64,000 nt of DNA from the NCBI GenBank assembly GCA_030681645.1, contig JAUXRX010000037.1, positions 62,001 to 126,000 of the forward strand, written 5' to 3'. The DNA is from Archangium sp. (GTDB taxonomy: Bacteria > Myxococcota > Myxococcia > Myxococcales > Myxococcaceae). Within the stretch, counting starts at the first letter, position 1, and each line of letters opens with the position of its first letter. This document shows, one piece after another, positions 42,321 to 50,840 of this stretch. The notes below the pieces were generated by a model. The model was given only the letters and a program-made list of their open reading frames with translations, did no database searches and was not told the DNA's origin. Made by a program: the position numbers and the translations under genes.

Positions 42321-43232
42321 TCAGCCCGCACTCGGCAGGTGCTTGTCGAGCACCTTCGCCAGCTCGGGGGGCAGGGGACTCTCGACGCGCAGGAACTCGC
42401 CGGTGGTCGGGTGCCGCACGCCTAGCGACACCGCGTGCAGGAAGAAGCGGTTGAGCCCGGGCTCTTCCACTCCTCCGTACAGAGGATCTCCGACGATCGG
42501 CGCGCCCACCGCGGCCAGGTGCGCGCGCACCTGGTGCAGCACCCCGGTGATCAACTTCACGTCGACCAGCGCATACGAGCCCCGCCGCGCCCGCACGCTG
42601 AACTCGGTGATCGCCGGACGCCCGTCCGACACGCCGGGCACCACGTGATCGCCCGCATGCGCCAGCGGTACGTCGATGGTGCCCTCGTCGGCCAGCGGCC
42701 CCTTCACCAGCGCGAGGTACTTCTTCTCGACCGCGCGATCTTCCGAGAACGCGGCGCGCATCTTTTCCCACGCCGCGCGGGTGCGGGCCGCGAGCAGCAC
42801 GCCCGAGGTCTCGACGTCGAGCCGGTGGCACAGCCCCGCCTCGCGCGGGTCGTCGCCCACCACGCTCATCTCCGGGTACCGGGCCACCAGGGCGTTGGCG
42901 ATGGTGCCCTGCTCACCGGGCTGCAGCGGCTGCGTGGGCACGCCGGCGGCCTTGTCCACGAACACCAGCGCGTCGTCTTCGTGCAGCACCCGCAGCTCGA
43001 GCTTCGTGTCGGCCATCGCCGCGGCCGACGCCTGCGCCTCGGGCACGTCGACCTCGAGCGCGTCGCCCACCGCGACCATCAGGCCCTTCTTCGCCTTCTT
43101 GTTGTTGATGCGCACCGCGCCGTCTTCGAAGAGCGCCTTCACCCGCGCGCGTGACAGGCCCAGCGCCTCGCCCACCACGAGATCGATCCGCTTCCCCGCC
43201 GACGTCGTGTCCACCTTGAGTGAGTGCTTCAT
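42321..43232 (-). CDS. RluA/RluD-family pseudouridine synthase
   Basis: A 303-residue RNA-modifying enzyme. An S4 RNA-binding domain (residues 1-65, KRIDLVVGEALGLSRARVKALFEDGAVRIN) precedes the catalytic domain with the signature HRLDVETSG (catalytic Asp near residue 139), KKYLALVKG and TGVLHQVRAHL. It isomerises uridines in rRNA or tRNA; the exact position cannot be inferred. Its ATG overlaps the kinase stop (ATGA), a coupled arrangement. Confidence 0.92.
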   Translation of the reverse strand: MKHSLKVDTTSAGKRIDLVVGEALGLSRARVKALFEDGAVRINNKKAKKGLMVAVGDALEVDVPEAQASAAAMADTKLELRVLHEDDALVFVDKAAGVPTQPLQPGEQGTIANALVARYPEMSVVGDDPREAGLCHRLDVETSGVLLAARTRAAWEKMRAAFSEDRAVEKKYLALVKGPLADEGTIDVPLAHAGDHVVPGVSDGRPAITEFSVRARRGSYALVDVKLITGVLHQVRAHLAAVGAPIVGDPLYGGVEEPGLNRFFLHAVSLGVRHPTTGEFLRVESPLPPELAKVLDKHLPSAG

Positions 43233-44401
43233 TCGATGAGCGCCTCGTACACCTCTTCCGCGGTCTGGAACCGATCATCTGGCTCCTTGCGGATCAGCCG
43301 GTGCGCCACGCGCGAGAGCACCCGGTCGCTGCGCGAGTTGAGCGTGCTGATCGGCGTCGCCTCGGTCTCCAGCACCTTCTGCCAGAGCTCGTAGGGCGTG
43401 CGCGCCTCGAACGGGGGCCGCCCCGCCAGCAGCTCGTAGAGGATGACCCCCAGCGAGTAGAGATCGGTGCGCGTGTCGAGCTTCTCCCCGAGGATCTGCT
43501 CGGGCGCCATGTAGCGGAACGTGCCCACCAGGCGGCCGTCGGCCGTCACCGCGCCGTCGTCGCTGATGTACTTGGCCAGCCCGAAGTCCATCAGCCGCAC
43601 GGTGCGATCTTCGTCGACCATCACGTTCGACGGCTTGAGGTCGCGGTGAATGAGCCCGTACCCGTGGATGTACGCCAGCGCCTCGCACAGCTGCAGCATC
43701 GCGTCCTTGAGGCGGCCGATGCGCTCGGGCGTGTTGAGCCGATCGATCTCGCTCTCGCTGGGCCTGGTGCCGACGGGCTTGTCGTCCCCGATGGGGAGAT
43801 CGAACGGCAGCTTGAGCTCGCCCGACATCGAGACCGGCGTGTCGGGCTCGTCGGCGAGATCCGCCCAGGCCCTCACCCGATCAGGGCCCTCTTCGAAGCT
43901 GTCGCTGCCCGAGTATTCCTCGCTGGGCGACTCTTCCCCGAACGCGGCCAGGTTGAACACGCCGCTGTTCGCGTCTTCGTCTTCTTCGTCGGCGTCGGAG
44001 TCTTCTTCGGCGGCGGGGCCCACCACGGGCGTGGTGCCCACGTGCCGATGCGCGGAGATCGCCCGGGCGAGCGCGGCGTCGCTGGCGAGATCCTCCTCGG
44101 CCAACGCCAGGTAGTGACGCAGCGTCAGGCCCTCGACCAGCTCCATCGCCAGGTACGGGTACCCCTGGAAGACGCCCGTGTCGTAGACCTTCACCACGTT
44201 CGGGTGAGACATGTGCTGCAGCGTCTCGAACTCGCGGGCCAGGCGCCGCGCCGCCCGCGGATCGAGCGCGGGACCGGTCGAGAGCAGCTTGAGCGCGGCC
44301 ACTTCGCCCGTGCGGCGGTCGATCGCACGGTACACAGTCCCCACGCCCCCGCTGCCGAGGGTCTCCAGCACGCGGTACGGACCGATGACTTTGGGGGCCA
44401 T
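43229..44401 (-). CDS. Ser/Thr protein kinase with large acidic insertion
   Basis: A 390-residue eukaryote-like kinase without membrane segment. The glycine loop LGSGGVGTVYRA, VAALKLL (Lys), catalytic loop HRDLKPSNVMV, DFGLAKYI and MAPEQILG are all intact, so it should be active. About 125 residues between the hinge (MELVEGLTLRHYL) and the C-lobe helix are inserted and rich in Asp/Glu/Ser (AAEEDSDADEEDEDANSG). Start ATG 44401 is used because it gives APKVIGPYRVLETLGSG. It is divergent from uppS and translationally coupled to the pseudouridine synthase gene. Confidence 0.9.
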   Translation of the reverse strand: MAPKVIGPYRVLETLGSGGVGTVYRAIDRRTGEVAALKLLSTGPALDPRAARRLAREFETLQHMSHPNVVKVYDTGVFQGYPYLAMELVEGLTLRHYLALAEEDLASDAALARAISAHRHVGTTPVVGPAAEEDSDADEEDEDANSGVFNLAAFGEESPSEEYSGSDSFEEGPDRVRAWADLADEPDTPVSMSGELKLPFDLPIGDDKPVGTRPSESEIDRLNTPERIGRLKDAMLQLCEALAYIHGYGLIHRDLKPSNVMVDEDRTVRLMDFGLAKYISDDGAVTADGRLVGTFRYMAPEQILGEKLDTRTDLYSLGVILYELLAGRPPFEARTPYELWQKVLETEATPISTLNSRSDRVLSRVAHRLIRKEPDDRFQTAEEVYEALIE

Positions 44402-44487
44402 GCGCGCGCGAATGGTACCCGAAACGAGCCGTTGGGAAGGGCCGTGCGACCGTTCGCCGTGGGTGTGGAAGTGTGAAGGCCCCCGGC

Positions 44488-44505
44488 GTGTCAGGGTGAT
44501 GACAC
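44488..44505. promoter_or_regulatory. Inverted repeat between kinase and uppS
   Basis: GTGTCA (44488-44493) and TGACAC (44500-44505) flank 6 bases in the divergent control region (44402-44581). Operator function is possible but unproven. Confidence 0.3.
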
Positions 44506-44581
44506 CCGACGTGCAGATCACCCTCGACGCGCGGCGCCTTTCGGGTAGGTTGCCTCGCCTTTGAAAAAGCCGGTCGTATCG

Positions 44582-45361
44582 ATGGAATCAATCTCAGAAC
44601 TCGAGAGTCGGCTCAAGGCGCGCCCCCTGCCGCGGCACGTCGGCATCATCATGGACGGCAACGGCCGCTGGGCCGAGGGCCGCGGGCTGCCGCGCGTCGA
44701 GGGCCACCGGGTCGGCTCTGACAGCGTGCGCGAGGTCACCCGCTGCGCCCGCCGCGTCGGGGTCGAGGCGCTCACGCTCTACGCCTTCTCTTCGCAGAAC
44801 TGGGCCCGGCCCGCCGACGAGGTCGCCGCGCTGATGGACCTGCTGCGCGAGTACCTCCTCAAGGAGCGCGAGGAGATCTTAGGCAACGGCATCAAGCTCA
44901 ACGCCATCGGTGAGCTCGACAAGTTGCCGAAGTACGTGCGCGAGCCCCTCGAGGCCTTGCGCGCCGAGTCGGCCGCGAACACCGGCATGACCCTCACCCT
45001 GGCGCTGTCGTACGGCGGCCGCGAAGAGCTGGTGTCGATGGCCCGCCGCATCGCCGAGAAGATCCACAGCGGCCAGCTCGAGCCCGCGGCGGTGAGCGAG
45101 GCGCTGGTCGAGGCCCTGCTGTGGACCGCCGGCCTGCCGCCGGTCGACCTGGTCATCCGCACCTCGGGCGAGCGGCGCCTGTCGAACTTCATGCTCTGGC
45201 AGACCGCGTACGCCGAGCTGGTGTTCTCCGAGATCCTCTGGCCTGACTTCCGCGCGCGGGAGCTGGTCGACTGCCTCGCTGCGTTTCAACAGCGCGAGCG
45301 GCGCTTCGGCATGACTGGAGCGCAGGCGCAGACGTTGCCCTTCCGTCGAAAGAGCTCGTGA
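44582..45361 (+). CDS. uppS: Undecaprenyl diphosphate synthase (cis-prenyltransferase)
   Basis: A 259-residue enzyme making the C55 lipid carrier for peptidoglycan and polysaccharide synthesis. Diagnostic motifs are HVGIIMDGNGRWAEGRGLPRVEGH (catalytic Asp), TLYAFSSQNWARP, and VIRTSGERRLSNFMLWQTAYAELVF. I use ATG 44582 (MESISEL); TTG 44561 in frame upstream would add seven residues. Its stop overlaps the cdsA GTG (GTGA), forming the conserved uppS-cdsA pair. Confidence 0.95.
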   Translation: MESISELESRLKARPLPRHVGIIMDGNGRWAEGRGLPRVEGHRVGSDSVREVTRCARRVGVEALTLYAFSSQNWARPADEVAALMDLLREYLLKEREEILGNGIKLNAIGELDKLPKYVREPLEALRAESAANTGMTLTLALSYGGREELVSMARRIAEKIHSGQLEPAAVSEALVEALLWTAGLPPVDLVIRTSGERRLSNFMLWQTAYAELVFSEILWPDFRARELVDCLAAFQQRERRFGMTGAQAQTLPFRRKSS

Positions 45362-46188
45362 CGGACAAGAACAAGAACCTGATGATCAGGTTGATCTCCG
45401 GGCTGACGCTGCTGCCCGGGGTGCTCTACCTGCTCTACCTGGGGGGCTGGTGGGCGGCGGGCCTGCTCGGCTTCGCGGCGGGCGCCTGCGCGTGGGAATA
45501 CATCAGCATCACCCTCAAGGGCTTCACGCCCGTGGCCTGGCTGACGGTGGTGGCGGCCGCGGCGATGCCGATTCTCCCCATCGCCATGCCGCTGCAGGCC
45601 GCGTCGATGATCTCGGGCGCGACGGGCCTGGTGCTCTTCGCCGGCTGGGCGTGGCACCTGCTGCGCGGGCCCCTGCCCGAGGCGCCGGTTCGGACCGCGC
45701 ACCTGTTGATGGCCTTCATCTACGGCCACGGCGGGCTCACCGCGCTCGCGGCGCTGCGGCTGGTGCCGGACTTCGGCCTGATGTGGGTGGTGTCGGCCCT
45801 GGTGATCACCTGGGGCAACGACACGATGGCGTACTTCGCCGGCCGCCTCTTCGGGAAGCACAAGCTCTACCCCGAGGTCAGCCCCAACAAGACCTGGGAA
45901 GGCTTCGCCGGCGGCTTCGTGGGCGCGATCGGCTTCCTCTTCATTCAGCGGGCCTTCTTCTTCCCCACGATGACGGTGATCGACTGCTTCGTGCTCGGCA
46001 TCCTGGGCAGCCTGCTGGGGCCGGCCGGCGATCTCTGCGAGTCGATGCTCAAGCGCGCGTACCAGGTGAAGGACTCCGGGGTGATCATCCCGGGGCATGG
46101 CGGCATGCTCGACCGCATCGACGCGCTCATCTTCAACGCGCCCATGGTGTTTCTGTACGTGCAGTTCGTCAGGCCTGCGCTGGGCTGA
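45358..46188 (+). CDS. cdsA: Phosphatidate cytidylyltransferase
   Basis: A 276-residue polytopic membrane enzyme making CDP-diacylglycerol from phosphatidate and CTP. About seven hydrophobic segments precede the C-terminal signature SMLKRAYQVKDSGVIIPGHG followed by GMLDRIDALIF, which is intact. The start is GTG 45358, overlapping the uppS stop. A palindromic repeat separates it from rseP. The dxr gene often found in this cluster is absent. Confidence 0.95.
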   Translation: MTDKNKNLMIRLISGLTLLPGVLYLLYLGGWWAAGLLGFAAGACAWEYISITLKGFTPVAWLTVVAAAAMPILPIAMPLQAASMISGATGLVLFAGWAWHLLRGPLPEAPVRTAHLLMAFIYGHGGLTALAALRLVPDFGLMWVVSALVITWGNDTMAYFAGRLFGKHKLYPEVSPNKTWEGFAGGFVGAIGFLFIQRAFFFPTMTVIDCFVLGILGSLLGPAGDLCESMLKRAYQVKDSGVIIPGHGGMLDRIDALIFNAPMVFLYVQFVRPALG

Positions 46189-46211
46189 ACGCCCACCGCT
46201 GCGGCAGAAGG

Positions 46212-46274
46212 GCCCTCGACTTCGCTCGGGCTGAGCGGAATCGGCCAGTTCCGTTCACGCCGAGCGGAGTCGAG
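46212..46274. repeat. Interspersed palindromic repeat, CCCTCGACTTCGCTCGG type
   Basis: CCCTCGACTTCGCTCGGGCT (46212 onward) folds against a right half containing CACGCCGAGCGGAGTCGAGG, and GGAA/TTCC close the inner loop. It lies in the 152 bases between cdsA and rseP. Confidence 0.7.
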
Positions 46275-46340
46275 GCGCGCTCCTGCGCAGCGAGAGGGAG
46301 CGGATGAAACCGGGCGCGGTGCCGGTTAACGTGGCCTCAC

Positions 46341-47972
46341 ATGGGCGCCTTTCAGGACACGATCTACTTCGCCATCTTCCTGGGCGTCCTCGTCACGGTG
46401 CACGAGGCGGGGCACTTCTTCGCCGCCAAGTGGGCCGGGGTGAAGGTGCTCAAGTTCTCCATCGGCTTCGGGCCCAAGCTCTTCAGCTTCCGGCGGGGTG
46501 AGACCGAGTACCAGATCGCCGCGCTCCCGCTGGGCGGCTTCGTGGCGATGGCAGGGCACCACCCGGGTGAAGAGGTGGCGGAAGAAGACGCAGGCCGCAC
46601 CTTCCTGGGCGCGGTGTGGTGGAAGCGGGTGATCATTCTGATGGCCGGGCCCGCCGCCAACCTGATCTTCCCCATCATCGCGCTGTTCTTCGTCTACCTG
46701 GGCGACTCGACCGAGTTCACCCCGCGCGTCGGCGCGGTGGAACCGGGCTCCCCTGCGGCCGTGGCCGGGCTGCGGCCGGGCGATCTGATCGTCAGCATCG
46801 ATGGCACGCCGATTCGCACCTTCACCGAGCTGTCGAAGATCGCCGGCGCCAGCGCCGACCGGGAGCTCGCGCTGGTGGTGGAGCGCGCGGGCAAGAAGGA
46901 GGCGCTCAAGGTCACCCCGATGAACGTCGAGACGCTGGGGATGATCGAGATCTCCCGCAAGGGGCGCATCGGCATCTCGCTGGCCGAGCAGGCGGCGGTG
47001 CTGGGCGTGCCGGCGGGCTCCGCGGTCGAGGCGGCGGGGTTGCGCACGTTCGACCGGGTGATCCAGCTCGACGACGAGCCGGTGCGCACCGCGCGGGAAC
47101 TCGAGCTCGCGCTCGACAAGGCGAGCGGGGCGGTGAAGCTGAAGGTGGTGCGGTTCTCGTCGCTGCACGAGGGGCTGGTGCTGCCGGAGATCGTCGCGGC
47201 CGAGGTGCCGCTGGGCGAGGGCGCCGGGCTCGCGCGCATCGGCGCCGAGGGCGGCGACGCGTACGTCTGGGAGGTGCGGCCCAACACGCCGGCGGCGGCG
47301 CTGGGCATCAAGGTCGGCGATCGCTTCACCGCCGTGAGCGGGCAGGCGGTGCACTCGGTCGGCGCGGTGGAGGATCGCATGGCCCTGGCGCGGAAGCGCC
47401 GCGTGGACATCGAGTGGCGCTCGGCCGGGGAGAAGAAGACCGCGACCGTCGGCCCCTTCGTCCCGGAAGGGAACGCGAAGTACTGCATGGCCCCCACGGA
47501 CTTCGGGGTGCGCTTCGGCGCGCCCGGGCTGCCGATGGCGCCGATCGCGGGCGACACGGTGACGCTGCACTTCGGACCGGTGGAGGCGCTCCAGGCGAGC
47601 CTCAAGAAGCTGCCCGAGGGGATCATGTTGATCGGCCGCATCCTCGCGAAGCTGCCCACGGGCGAGGTGCCGCTCGAGTCGATGGGCGGGCCGGTGCAGA
47701 TCTTCCAGGTGGCGTCGCAGACCGCCGAGGCGGGCATGGGCGCGTTCCTGAGCGCGATGGCGATCGTCTCGGTCAACCTGGCGCTGGTGAACCTGCTGCC
47801 GATCCCGATCCTCGATGGCTTCGGCATCCTCACGGCGTTGTGGGAGGCCGTGCGGCGGCGCCCGGTGCCGATGAGGGCGCGGGAGATCGCCACGTACTTC
47901 GGGTTCGCGGTGCTGGCGCTGTTGATGGTCGTCGCCTTCAGAAACGACATCGCCAGGCTGCTGTTCTGCTGA
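46341..47972 (+). CDS. rseP: RseP-type site-2 intramembrane protease
   Basis: A 543-residue zinc metalloprotease that cuts anti-sigma factors in the membrane during envelope stress. The active site HEAGH lies in the first membrane helix (H21, E22, H25), followed by GPKLFSF and LPLGGFVAMAG, and NLLPIPILDGFGI (third metal ligand Asp) near the C-terminus. At least three PDZ-like regions (about 130-200, 215-290, 290-360) fill the periplasmic part, more than the usual two, which makes it longer than typical RseP (about 450). It follows cdsA, as in many genomes. Confidence 0.93.
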   Translation: MGAFQDTIYFAIFLGVLVTVHEAGHFFAAKWAGVKVLKFSIGFGPKLFSFRRGETEYQIAALPLGGFVAMAGHHPGEEVAEEDAGRTFLGAVWWKRVIILMAGPAANLIFPIIALFFVYLGDSTEFTPRVGAVEPGSPAAVAGLRPGDLIVSIDGTPIRTFTELSKIAGASADRELALVVERAGKKEALKVTPMNVETLGMIEISRKGRIGISLAEQAAVLGVPAGSAVEAAGLRTFDRVIQLDDEPVRTARELELALDKASGAVKLKVVRFSSLHEGLVLPEIVAAEVPLGEGAGLARIGAEGGDAYVWEVRPNTPAAALGIKVGDRFTAVSGQAVHSVGAVEDRMALARKRRVDIEWRSAGEKKTATVGPFVPEGNAKYCMAPTDFGVRFGAPGLPMAPIAGDTVTLHFGPVEALQASLKKLPEGIMLIGRILAKLPTGEVPLESMGGPVQIFQVASQTAEAGMGAFLSAMAIVSVNLALVNLLPIPILDGFGILTALWEAVRRRPVPMRAREIATYFGFAVLALLMVVAFRNDIARLLFC

Positions 47973-47992
47973 GCGAGCAAGAACGACAAGTG

Positions 47993-48030
47993 TCTCCCTC
48001 TCCCCGCGGGGAGAGGGTCGGGGAGAGGGC
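47993..48030. repeat. Interspersed palindromic repeat, CCTCTCC/GGAGAGG type
   Basis: CTCCCTCTCCCCGCGGGGAG followed by AGGGTCGGGGAGAGGG forms a tight foldback in the 91 bases between rseP and tsaB. Confidence 0.7.
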
Positions 48031-48063
48031 TTTCCAGTCCTCTCTCCGCTATGAGCGCTCGCA

Positions 48064-48795
48064 GTGATCCTGTCCCTCGACTGCTCGACCCTGACGCTCT
48101 CGCTCGCGCTGCTGCGCGCTGACGGGACGCTCGTCGAGTATCGACTCGTCGGACCGCCGCAGCGGCAGAGCGAAGTGCTGCCGGGCGAGATCGAGAAGCT
48201 GCTCACCGCGCACGGCTTCACGCTCCAAGACGTGACCGGCTTCGTGGTGGGCCTGGGGCCCGGCAGCTTCACCGGCCTGCGCATCGGGCTCGCGACGATC
48301 AAAGGCCTCGCCTACGCGCTCAAGGTGCCGATCGTCGGGGCGTCATCGCTGGCGGCGCTTGCCGTCGAGGGGCCTCGGGAGACTGAGTTGTTCGCCACCG
48401 CCGTGGTGAAGAAGGGTGAGTTCTACGTGCGGCGCGTCGCCCCTCACCCCGGCCCTCTCCCCGCTGCGCAGGGAGAGGGAGAAAGGTCGATGACCCTTGC
48501 CGAGCTCGCTGACGCGCTCAAAGCCGCGCCTGCCGCCCGGATGATCGGCCCCGCGCTCACCGACTGGCGTGCCCCGCTCGAAGCGCTCGGCGTGCCCGCG
48601 GCGAGCTTCCTGGCCGGACCGCTCGTGCCTTCCGCCGTCGCGCTGGCCACCCTCGTCACCATGCCCGCCGCGTACGACGCCCAGGCGCTCTTCGCCCTCG
48701 AGCCCCACTACCTGCGCGGCTCTGGCGCAGAAGAGAACCCGAAATTCCCACCGCTCCCCGGCGTCGAGCCGAAGGCGCGCCTCAAAGAGGACTGA
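48064..48795 (+). CDS. tsaB: tRNA threonylcarbamoyladenosine biosynthesis protein TsaB
   Basis: A 243-residue TsaB, the TsaD partner in making t6A37 of tRNAs. It begins ILSLDCSTLTLSLALL and has FVVGLGPGSFTGLRIGLATIKGLA, both diagnostic. A segment around residues 126-140 (VAPHPGPLPAAQGEGE) is encoded by a CCTCTCC-type palindromic repeat sitting in frame, between the N-terminal actin-like lobe and the C-terminal part. The frame is intact, so the protein may still work. GTG 48064 is the start. Confidence 0.92.
   Translation: MILSLDCSTLTLSLALLRADGTLVEYRLVGPPQRQSEVLPGEIEKLLTAHGFTLQDVTGFVVGLGPGSFTGLRIGLATIKGLAYALKVPIVGASSLAALAVEGPRETELFATAVVKKGEFYVRRVAPHPGPLPAAQGEGERSMTLAELADALKAAPAARMIGPALTDWRAPLEALGVPAASFLAGPLVPSAVALATLVTMPAAYDAQALFALEPHYLRGSGAEENPKFPPLPGVEPKARLKED
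48440..48484. repeat. Palindromic repeat embedded in frame in tsaB
   Basis: CCCCTCACCCCGGCCCTCTC continues through CCCCGCTGCGCAGGGAGAGG and matches the intergenic copies at 22746 and 38370 almost base for base. Here it adds about 15 codons without a stop. Confidence 0.85.
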
Positions 48796-48798
48796 CCC

Positions 48799-49800
48799 AT
48801 GTCCGATCCCATCATCGCCGTCGTCGGAGCCACCGGCACCGTCGGCCGGCAGATCATCGCCTCGCTCCAACTCCACGACGTCGAGCCCGACCAGGTGCGC
48901 TTCTTCTCGAGCGAGGGCTCGGAGGCAGAGGAGCTCGACTACGAAGAAGAGACCCTGCCCACCGAGAAGCCCGGCCCCGACGCCTTCCGCGGGGTGCAGG
49001 CGGTGATCATCGCCACGCCCCCGGACGTGGCGCGGCGCCTCGGTCAGCAGGCCCAGCAGCAGGGCGCCTGGGTGGTCGATCTCTCGGGCGGTTACCGCGT
49101 CGACGCCAGCGTGCCGCTCGTCGCGCCCGGCGTGAACGACGGCGTGCTCGATCGCCCCTTCACCGGCCGCATCGTCGCCATCGCCAGCCCGGCCACGCAG
49201 GCGCTGCTCTCCGTGTTGCAGCCGCTGCGCGCGAAGTTCGGCCTCGTCTTCGCCGACGTCACCATGCTCTTCGGCACCGCCTCGCGAGGCCAGAGCGGCC
49301 AGGAGCAGCTCTCGAAGCAGACGGCCGCGCTCATGAACGGCAAGGACCCCGAGGTCGAGGTCTTCCCCCACCGCATCGGCTTCAACGTCATCCCCGCGGT
49401 CGGTGGCTTCGAAGGCCCCCTGTGCGACGCCGAGCGCCACGTGCTGGTCGAGGCCGCGCGCATCTGGAGCGGCGAAGCGCTGCCCGCGCTCACCGCCACC
49501 GCGCTCACCGTGCCCACCTACCACGGGCTCACGCTCGTCCTGTCCGCCCACCTCAACCGGCCCGTCGACGCTGACGGCGTCAGGGCCCTGCTCAAGGAAG
49601 ACCCGGGCCTCAAGGTGCTCGACGATCCGTCGCAGAACATCTACCCGATGCCCATGCTCACCACCGACGACGCCACCACCCACGTCGGCCGCATTCGCGC
49701 CCTCGGAAACCGCGTTCAGCTCGTCGCCGCCACCGACAACGTCTTCCGGGCCGCTGACACCGCCGTCGACCTCGCGCTCAAACTCGCCAACCGCACGTGA
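48799..49800 (+). CDS. Aspartate-semialdehyde dehydrogenase-like (USG-1-type) protein
   Basis: A 333-residue protein of the Asd fold: NAD(P)-binding GATGTVGRQI at the N-terminus, DLSGGYRVD, and a C-terminal dimerisation-type domain with TVPTYHGLTL. The segment where active Asd enzymes have the catalytic Cys (N-C-S-T) reads IASPATQALLSVLQPL, without Cys, and the catalytic RxxxGH is replaced by VPTYHGL. It therefore resembles the inactive paralog USG-1 and is unlikely to make aspartate semialdehyde. It starts 3 bases after tsaB. Confidence 0.82.
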   Translation: MSDPIIAVVGATGTVGRQIIASLQLHDVEPDQVRFFSSEGSEAEELDYEEETLPTEKPGPDAFRGVQAVIIATPPDVARRLGQQAQQQGAWVVDLSGGYRVDASVPLVAPGVNDGVLDRPFTGRIVAIASPATQALLSVLQPLRAKFGLVFADVTMLFGTASRGQSGQEQLSKQTAALMNGKDPEVEVFPHRIGFNVIPAVGGFEGPLCDAERHVLVEAARIWSGEALPALTATALTVPTYHGLTLVLSAHLNRPVDADGVRALLKEDPGLKVLDDPSQNIYPMPMLTTDDATTHVGRIRALGNRVQLVAATDNVFRAADTAVDLALKLANRT

Positions 49801-49810
49801 CATTTTGTCA
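49798..49810. promoter_or_regulatory. Palindrome TGACA-TTT-TGTCA
   Basis: This is identical to 2922-2934. It overlaps the Asd-like stop codon and lies about 95 bases before the MYXO-CTERM protein gene. Confidence 0.4.
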
Positions 49811-49904
49811 GTCCCCGCGCGGCCCCGGTCGCTGAATTGCCAGTAGTTACAGGACGTTGAGGCGTGTCGTCGGTGGCCTTCAACTTGCTCAAAACTGAGG
49901 CCTC

Positions 49905-50840
49905 ATGACGCTGCGTCTCGCCACACTCTGCACCCTGCTCGTCGCCCCATTGTCGCTGGCGCAGACTCCCAGCCTCGCCATTCTCCGGGTCGACGATCCC
50001 AATCTCGACACGTACACGTTTGGCGCGAGCCAGTGCAACGACACCGTCACCCTGGCCTGGTCCAACACGCTCACGATCAGCCTCATCCAATGCGTCCAGA
50101 ATCCTCTCAAGATCTGGTCGACGTCAGGGGAGTGTCAGGACACCCCCGGCGCCAATGACAAGCGCTACGACGACGTGCCTGCTCTGACGGTCAGCACCGT
50201 GCGGCAGGGCAACTTCAGCGTGAAGCTCTCCGAGTTGCCCGGCTTTCGCACCACCGCAACGGCTGACGGCGGCACGGTGCAGCCTTGCGGCAGCGCCCTG
50301 ACCACGATCGAACACCGGGTGTGCGGCAGCGTCTCCTACGCGCTCGCGAACGGAGTCGGAGGGACCTGCGGTACGGCGATGCCGTACCCGGCCACGTCGC
50401 TCAAGCTCATCTACGACACGAAGCCGCCCGCCTCGCCGACGATCACCGAGTACGCCGCGCAGGACATGGCGGTGCGCCTGGGCTTCACCGTCGACTCCGA
50501 CGCCACCGTCGTCACCATGGAAGTGCAGGGCCCGACCGACCCCGATTGGCGCGAGATCGCCGAGACCGCCGCGAGCAACGGGTCCATCCGTGGCGACGGC
50601 CTCGAGAACAACGTGCCCTACTTCGTGCGCCTGCGCGCGAGGGACGCCGCGGGCAACGTGAGCATTCCCACCACCGAGCTCCAGGTGACGCCCATTCGCA
50701 CCCTGGGCTTCTGGGGCTACTACAAGGAAGCGGGCGGGACGGAGCAGGGCGGTTGTTCGGTGGGCGCGGGCCTGGTGCCGCTGCTGCTGGCGGCCTTTGC
50801 CTTCCGTCGGGCGCGCAAGCAGGTAAGGAGGGCATCCTGA
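49905..50840 (+). CDS. Secreted MYXO-CTERM protein (MXAN_2561-like)
   Basis: A 311-residue exported protein with signal peptide MTLRLATLCTLLVAPLSLAQ, Cys-containing beta-rich domains (about 25-165), a fibronectin-like segment (about 170-262: KPPASPTITEYAAQDMAVRLGFTVDSD... FVRLRARDAAGNVS), and a C-terminal sorting tail (GGCSVGAGLVPLLLAAFAF then RRARKQVRR). The tail and the neighbouring barrel match the MXAN_2561/MXAN_2562 pair known in M. xanthus, as I recall the family names. It is probably held at the cell surface and may be exported through the type II system. Confidence 0.8.
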   Translation: MTLRLATLCTLLVAPLSLAQTPSLAILRVDDPNLDTYTFGASQCNDTVTLAWSNTLTISLIQCVQNPLKIWSTSGECQDTPGANDKRYDDVPALTVSTVRQGNFSVKLSELPGFRTTATADGGTVQPCGSALTTIEHRVCGSVSYALANGVGGTCGTAMPYPATSLKLIYDTKPPASPTITEYAAQDMAVRLGFTVDSDATVVTMEVQGPTDPDWREIAETAASNGSIRGDGLENNVPYFVRLRARDAAGNVSIPTTELQVTPIRTLGFWGYYKEAGGTEQGGCSVGAGLVPLLLAAFAFRRARKQVRRAS

